Shown here piece by piece: positions 61,888 to 64,000 of a stretch of 64,000 bases of DNA (positions are counted from its first letter, which is position 1; every line of letters starts with the position of its first letter). Both the position numbers and the translations under genes were made by a program. The DNA comes from an uncultured Sutterella sp. Its GTDB lineage: Bacteria; Pseudomonadota; Gammaproteobacteria; Burkholderiales; Burkholderiaceae_F. The notes beneath the pieces were generated by a model. That model was not told the origin of the DNA. It made no database searches and worked only from the letters and a program-made list of their open reading frames with translations. The stretch is taken from NCBI GenBank assembly GCA_905213905.1, contig CAJMKD010000013.1, forward strand, positions 4,984-68,983, in the 5' to 3' direction.

Positions 61888-62673
61888 ATGGACATCACCA
61901 GCGTTCCGGCCACGGCCGGCCTCACGAGCATTGCGCCGCTCTCGAATCCGATCATCATTTCGGACCTGCACCTCACCGAGCGCAAGCCCAAGACCATCAT
62001 GGCGTTCGTGCGCTTCATGAAAACGATCGCGCCCCGCTATCCGGAGCTCGTCATTCTGGGCGACCTCTTCGACTTCTGGATCGGCGACGACGCCGCTGAA
62101 GCCGCCGAACCGATCATTGCGCTCTTGAAGCTTCACGCTTCTACGGGCCGCCGCGTGATCGTGATGCCGGGCAACCGCGACGTCATGCTCGGCAAGGGTT
62201 TTGCCGAAGCCGCCGGCGCTGAGCTCGTGCGCGATCCGATCGTCGTTGAGATCAAGGGCCGCAAGGTGCTTCTCGCGCACGGCGACCAGTGGTGCCTGCG
62301 CGATGAGGAATACCAGAAGTTCCGCGCGATGACACACGATCCGCGCTGGCAGGCCGCTGCGCTCGCCAAGAGCGTGCCCGAACGCCTTGCGATGGCGCAG
62401 ACGGCGCGCGCGCAGAGCGAAGGCGACAAGCGCGCGAAGACCGAAGCCGAGATGGACGTCGTCGACTCTGCGGTTGCCGAAGCCGCGCACGCCGCCGGCG
62501 TCGACCTCGTCATTCACGGCCACACGCACAAGCCCGCCGCGCACGTGGGCGCCACGATCGAGCGCTGGGTCGTGCCCGACTGGGAGCTTGACGACGTCGC
62601 TGAAGGCTCAAGCGGCAGAAGCGGCATGATCACGTTCCTTGAGGACGGCCGCCCGCAGATTCAGATGCTTTAA
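61888..62673 (+). CDS. lpxH: UDP-2,3-diacylglucosamine diphosphatase
   Basis: 261 residues. Metallophosphoesterase motifs in order: ISDLHLTE, GDLFDFWIGDD, MPGNRDVMLG, LAHGDQW and IHGHTHKPAAH. This is LpxH, which makes lipid X (2,3-diacylglucosamine 1-phosphate) in lipid A synthesis, confirming a Gram-negative envelope. An N-terminal extension of about 20 residues precedes the first motif. Last gene of its group, with a terminator 30 bases on. Confidence 0.92.
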   Translation: MDITSVPATAGLTSIAPLSNPIIISDLHLTERKPKTIMAFVRFMKTIAPRYPELVILGDLFDFWIGDDAAEAAEPIIALLKLHASTGRRVIVMPGNRDVMLGKGFAEAAGAELVRDPIVVEIKGRKVLLAHGDQWCLRDEEYQKFRAMTHDPRWQAAALAKSVPERLAMAQTARAQSEGDKRAKTEAEMDVVDSAVAEAAHAAGVDLVIHGHTHKPAAHVGATIERWVVPDWELDDVAEGSSGRSGMITFLEDGRPQIQML

Positions 62674-62702
62674 GCCGCTCGCACTCCTGCGCTCATAACG
62701 CT

Positions 62703-62740
62703 AAAGCCCGACGCATCTTCCGGGATGCCTCGGGCTTTTT
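62703..62740 (+). terminator. intrinsic terminator of the lpxH operon
   Basis: AAAGCCCGA-c-GCATC / GATGC-c-TCGGGCTTTTT stem with a single mismatch and a five-T tail, directly after lpxH. Confidence 0.88.
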
Positions 62741-62825
62741 GCTTGAATCCCCACAGGGCTACGGGCTGGCGGGCCGGCCGCTCGCTCCTCTCTCGAGCCG
62801 CGCTCAGCCTCAGCTCAGCCTTAAA

Positions 62826-63425
62826 TCAGCCTTCACTCAGCCGCTTCGCTGCGGCTGCAGCAGTCTCGGACCAGCGCGCAAGGTCTGCTGCAATCGACGG
62901 ATTCTTATACACGTCGTTCACTGCAAAGGTCGGCATGAAGGGGCGCATGCCCATGTAGGCGAACTGCTTATGCAGATGCATCAGCACGCCTTCGAGTCCG
63001 CGCCCGTCGAAAAACTGCCCGGGCTCGCTGATCGCCTCAATGGGCGCATTCCACGTCGTGGAGAGCCAATAGAAGCGGTCCGTGAGGAAGCCCCCTGAAC
63101 CGTAGCGGCTCGACGGATCCGTGCGCGTTCTGCCGTCGGTGCCGCAAACACGCGGATCCGTGAGCACTTCGTCCTGCCACTTGATGTACTGCCAGGGCGC
63201 GGACATCGCCCAGACGGGCGTCTGAACGAGGATGAGGCGGGCGTTTGCCACCTTTTCGACCTCAGCGTCAAGCGTCCAAGGCTCGTTGAGATTTGTTTCA
63301 ACGACGCTCAAGCCCGCCTTCGTGAAGGCTTCGCGCGCAATGCGGACCATTTCGGCGTTGAGGGCGCCGCCTTCCCCCGTTGTGCGGCGCACGCCGGCGT
63401 TGACGATGAGAACGTTTAAAGACAT
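62826..63425 (-). CDS. mdaB: NAD(P)H:quinone oxidoreductase, MdaB-like flavodoxin-fold enzyme
   Basis: 199 residues, cytoplasmic. ILVQTPVWAMSAPWQYIKW, GRTRTDPSSRYGSGG, LSTTWNAPIEAI and FMPTFAVNDVYKNP match MdaB of E. coli, which reduces quinones by two electrons at the expense of NADPH. It is convergent with lpxH, and the gene for an alpha/beta hydrolase lies upstream on the same strand. The two could be one unit. Confidence 0.87.
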   Translation of the reverse strand: MSLNVLIVNAGVRRTTGEGGALNAEMVRIAREAFTKAGLSVVETNLNEPWTLDAEVEKVANARLILVQTPVWAMSAPWQYIKWQDEVLTDPRVCGTDGRTRTDPSSRYGSGGFLTDRFYWLSTTWNAPIEAISEPGQFFDGRGLEGVLMHLHKQFAYMGMRPFMPTFAVNDVYKNPSIAADLARWSETAAAAAKRLSEG

Positions 63426-63510
63426 GCTGATCTTCCTTTTCTGAGATTAGGGGGGCTTTCCGGAGACGGCGATGCCGCCCGTTGGAGCGGCATCATCGCG
63501 AAAGAAGTGC

Positions 63511-63999
63511 TTACTTCAGGTATTCGGCGTAGAACGCTTCAATCTTGTCGAAAGGCACCTTTTTGTCGTAGAGGTCCGTGTGATTGGCGCTCGGCACAAT
63601 CACGAGCGACTTGTTGTCGCCTTTGAGCGCCTTGAAAGTGTCTTCGCTGAAGTAGCGCGAATGCGCCTTTTCGCCGTGCACGAGCATCACGGCGCTCTTG
63701 ATTTCACCCGCATAGGTGAGAATCGGCATGTTGATGAAGGAGAGCGACGAGGTCGTGTTCCAGCCGCCGTTCGAATTGAGCGAGCGCTTGTGGTAGCCGC
63801 GCGGCGTCTTGTAGTAGTCCCAATAATCGACGACGAACTGCGGCGACGCCGGCCGCGCATCCGGGAGTCCGCCCGCGAGCGCGTAGCGGCCTGCCTTGTA
63901 GTCGGCGGTGCGCTGCGCATTGAGGGCAAGGGCATCGCCGTGGGCGACACCTGCCGTTTGTGCGGTATGTGCGTGCGCAGATGCCCGTCTGGCAAGGTC
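63511..63999 (-). CDS. alpha/beta hydrolase, YcjY-like, 5' truncated by window edge
   Basis: 163 residues; the N-terminus lies beyond the window. The frame reads through VVDYWDYYKTPRGYHKRSLN, SNGGWNTTSSLSFINMP, then MLVHGEKAHSRYFSED (Asp/Glu region) and VPSANHTDLYDKK with the catalytic His. These are C-terminal landmarks of YcjY-like alpha/beta hydrolases often encoded near flavodoxin/quinone reductase genes. The nucleophile Ser is in the missing part. Stop TAA at 63511. Substrate unknown. Confidence 0.82.
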   Translation of the reverse strand, partial: DLARRASAHAHTAQTAGVAHGDALALNAQRTADYKAGRYALAGGLPDARPASPQFVVDYWDYYKTPRGYHKRSLNSNGGWNTTSSLSFINMPILTYAGEIKSAVMLVHGEKAHSRYFSEDTFKALKGDNKSLVIVPSANHTDLYDKKVPFDKIEAFYAEYLK

Positions 64000-64000
64000 G

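Overview
The window is GC-rich, densely packed, chromosome-like DNA from a Gram-negative anaerobe that respires. The best guess is a betaproteobacterium of the Burkholderiales, close to Sutterella or Parasutterella. Three things point there: the cysS / TPR protein / ppiA / ppiB / lpxH neighbourhood common in that group, several Tat-exported fumarate-reductase-like flavoproteins, and menaquinone genes. No rRNA, tRNA, CRISPR array, transposase or prophage was recognised. The taxonomic call is inference.

Layout. 1-2431: a NitT/TauT-type ABC importer (binding protein cut by the window edge). 2939-10595: a respiratory island. A TtrSR-like two-component pair (5491-7578 and 4620-5285) lies between a Tat flavoprotein (2939-4432, minus) and a porin plus Tat flavoprotein operon (7817-10595, plus). 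Both target promoters carry the same 12-bp palindrome, TTACGCGCGTAA, about 140 bp before the start codon. 10857-12016: an HslJ-like lipoprotein and a TorD-type chaperone. 12203-16647: a MerR regulator divergent from a third flavoprotein (FMN plus FAD domains) and a second porin. 16790-21420: a ChuW/HutW-type anaerobic heme-degrading radical SAM enzyme and a DmsAB-like molybdoenzyme. 22001-23122: two lipoproteins. 23188-25957: a hydrogenase accessory operon (hyaD, hypC/hupF, hyaE, hyaF, rubredoxin) without structural genes. 26152-31173: a MerR regulator, an MBL-fold protein, an M20 amidohydrolase and a BCCT transporter. 31835-38073: a ferric-reductase-like flavocytochrome, menB, menE, a degenerate AroE-AroK fusion and a DMT permease. 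38545-44107: an exported esterase, a Tat flavodoxin, a Tat carboxymuconolactone-decarboxylase-like protein, RarD, a cyclophilin-like protein and a LysR regulator. 44221-51279: a PheC-like cyclohexadienyl dehydratase, a UmuD-like protein lacking its catalytic dyad, a frameshifted yjiH with intact yjiG, an exported M20 peptidase and bifunctional tyrA. 51534-56883: an autotransporter, a polar amino-acid ABC importer and a MarR regulator. 57167-64000: housekeeping genes (accA, cysS, TPR protein, ppiA, ppiB, lpxH), mdaB and a partial alpha/beta hydrolase.

How it fits together. The recurring theme is anaerobic periplasmic electron transfer: porins let small acceptors in, Tat-exported flavoproteins and a molybdoenzyme reduce them, dedicated sensors (TtrS-like kinase, MerR) and an FNR-type site control expression, and menaquinone genes supply the quinone pool. 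No NapC/CymA-type quinol dehydrogenase lies in the window, so the electron route to the flavoproteins is unresolved. The most novel element is the 2.9-10.6 kb island with its shared operator.
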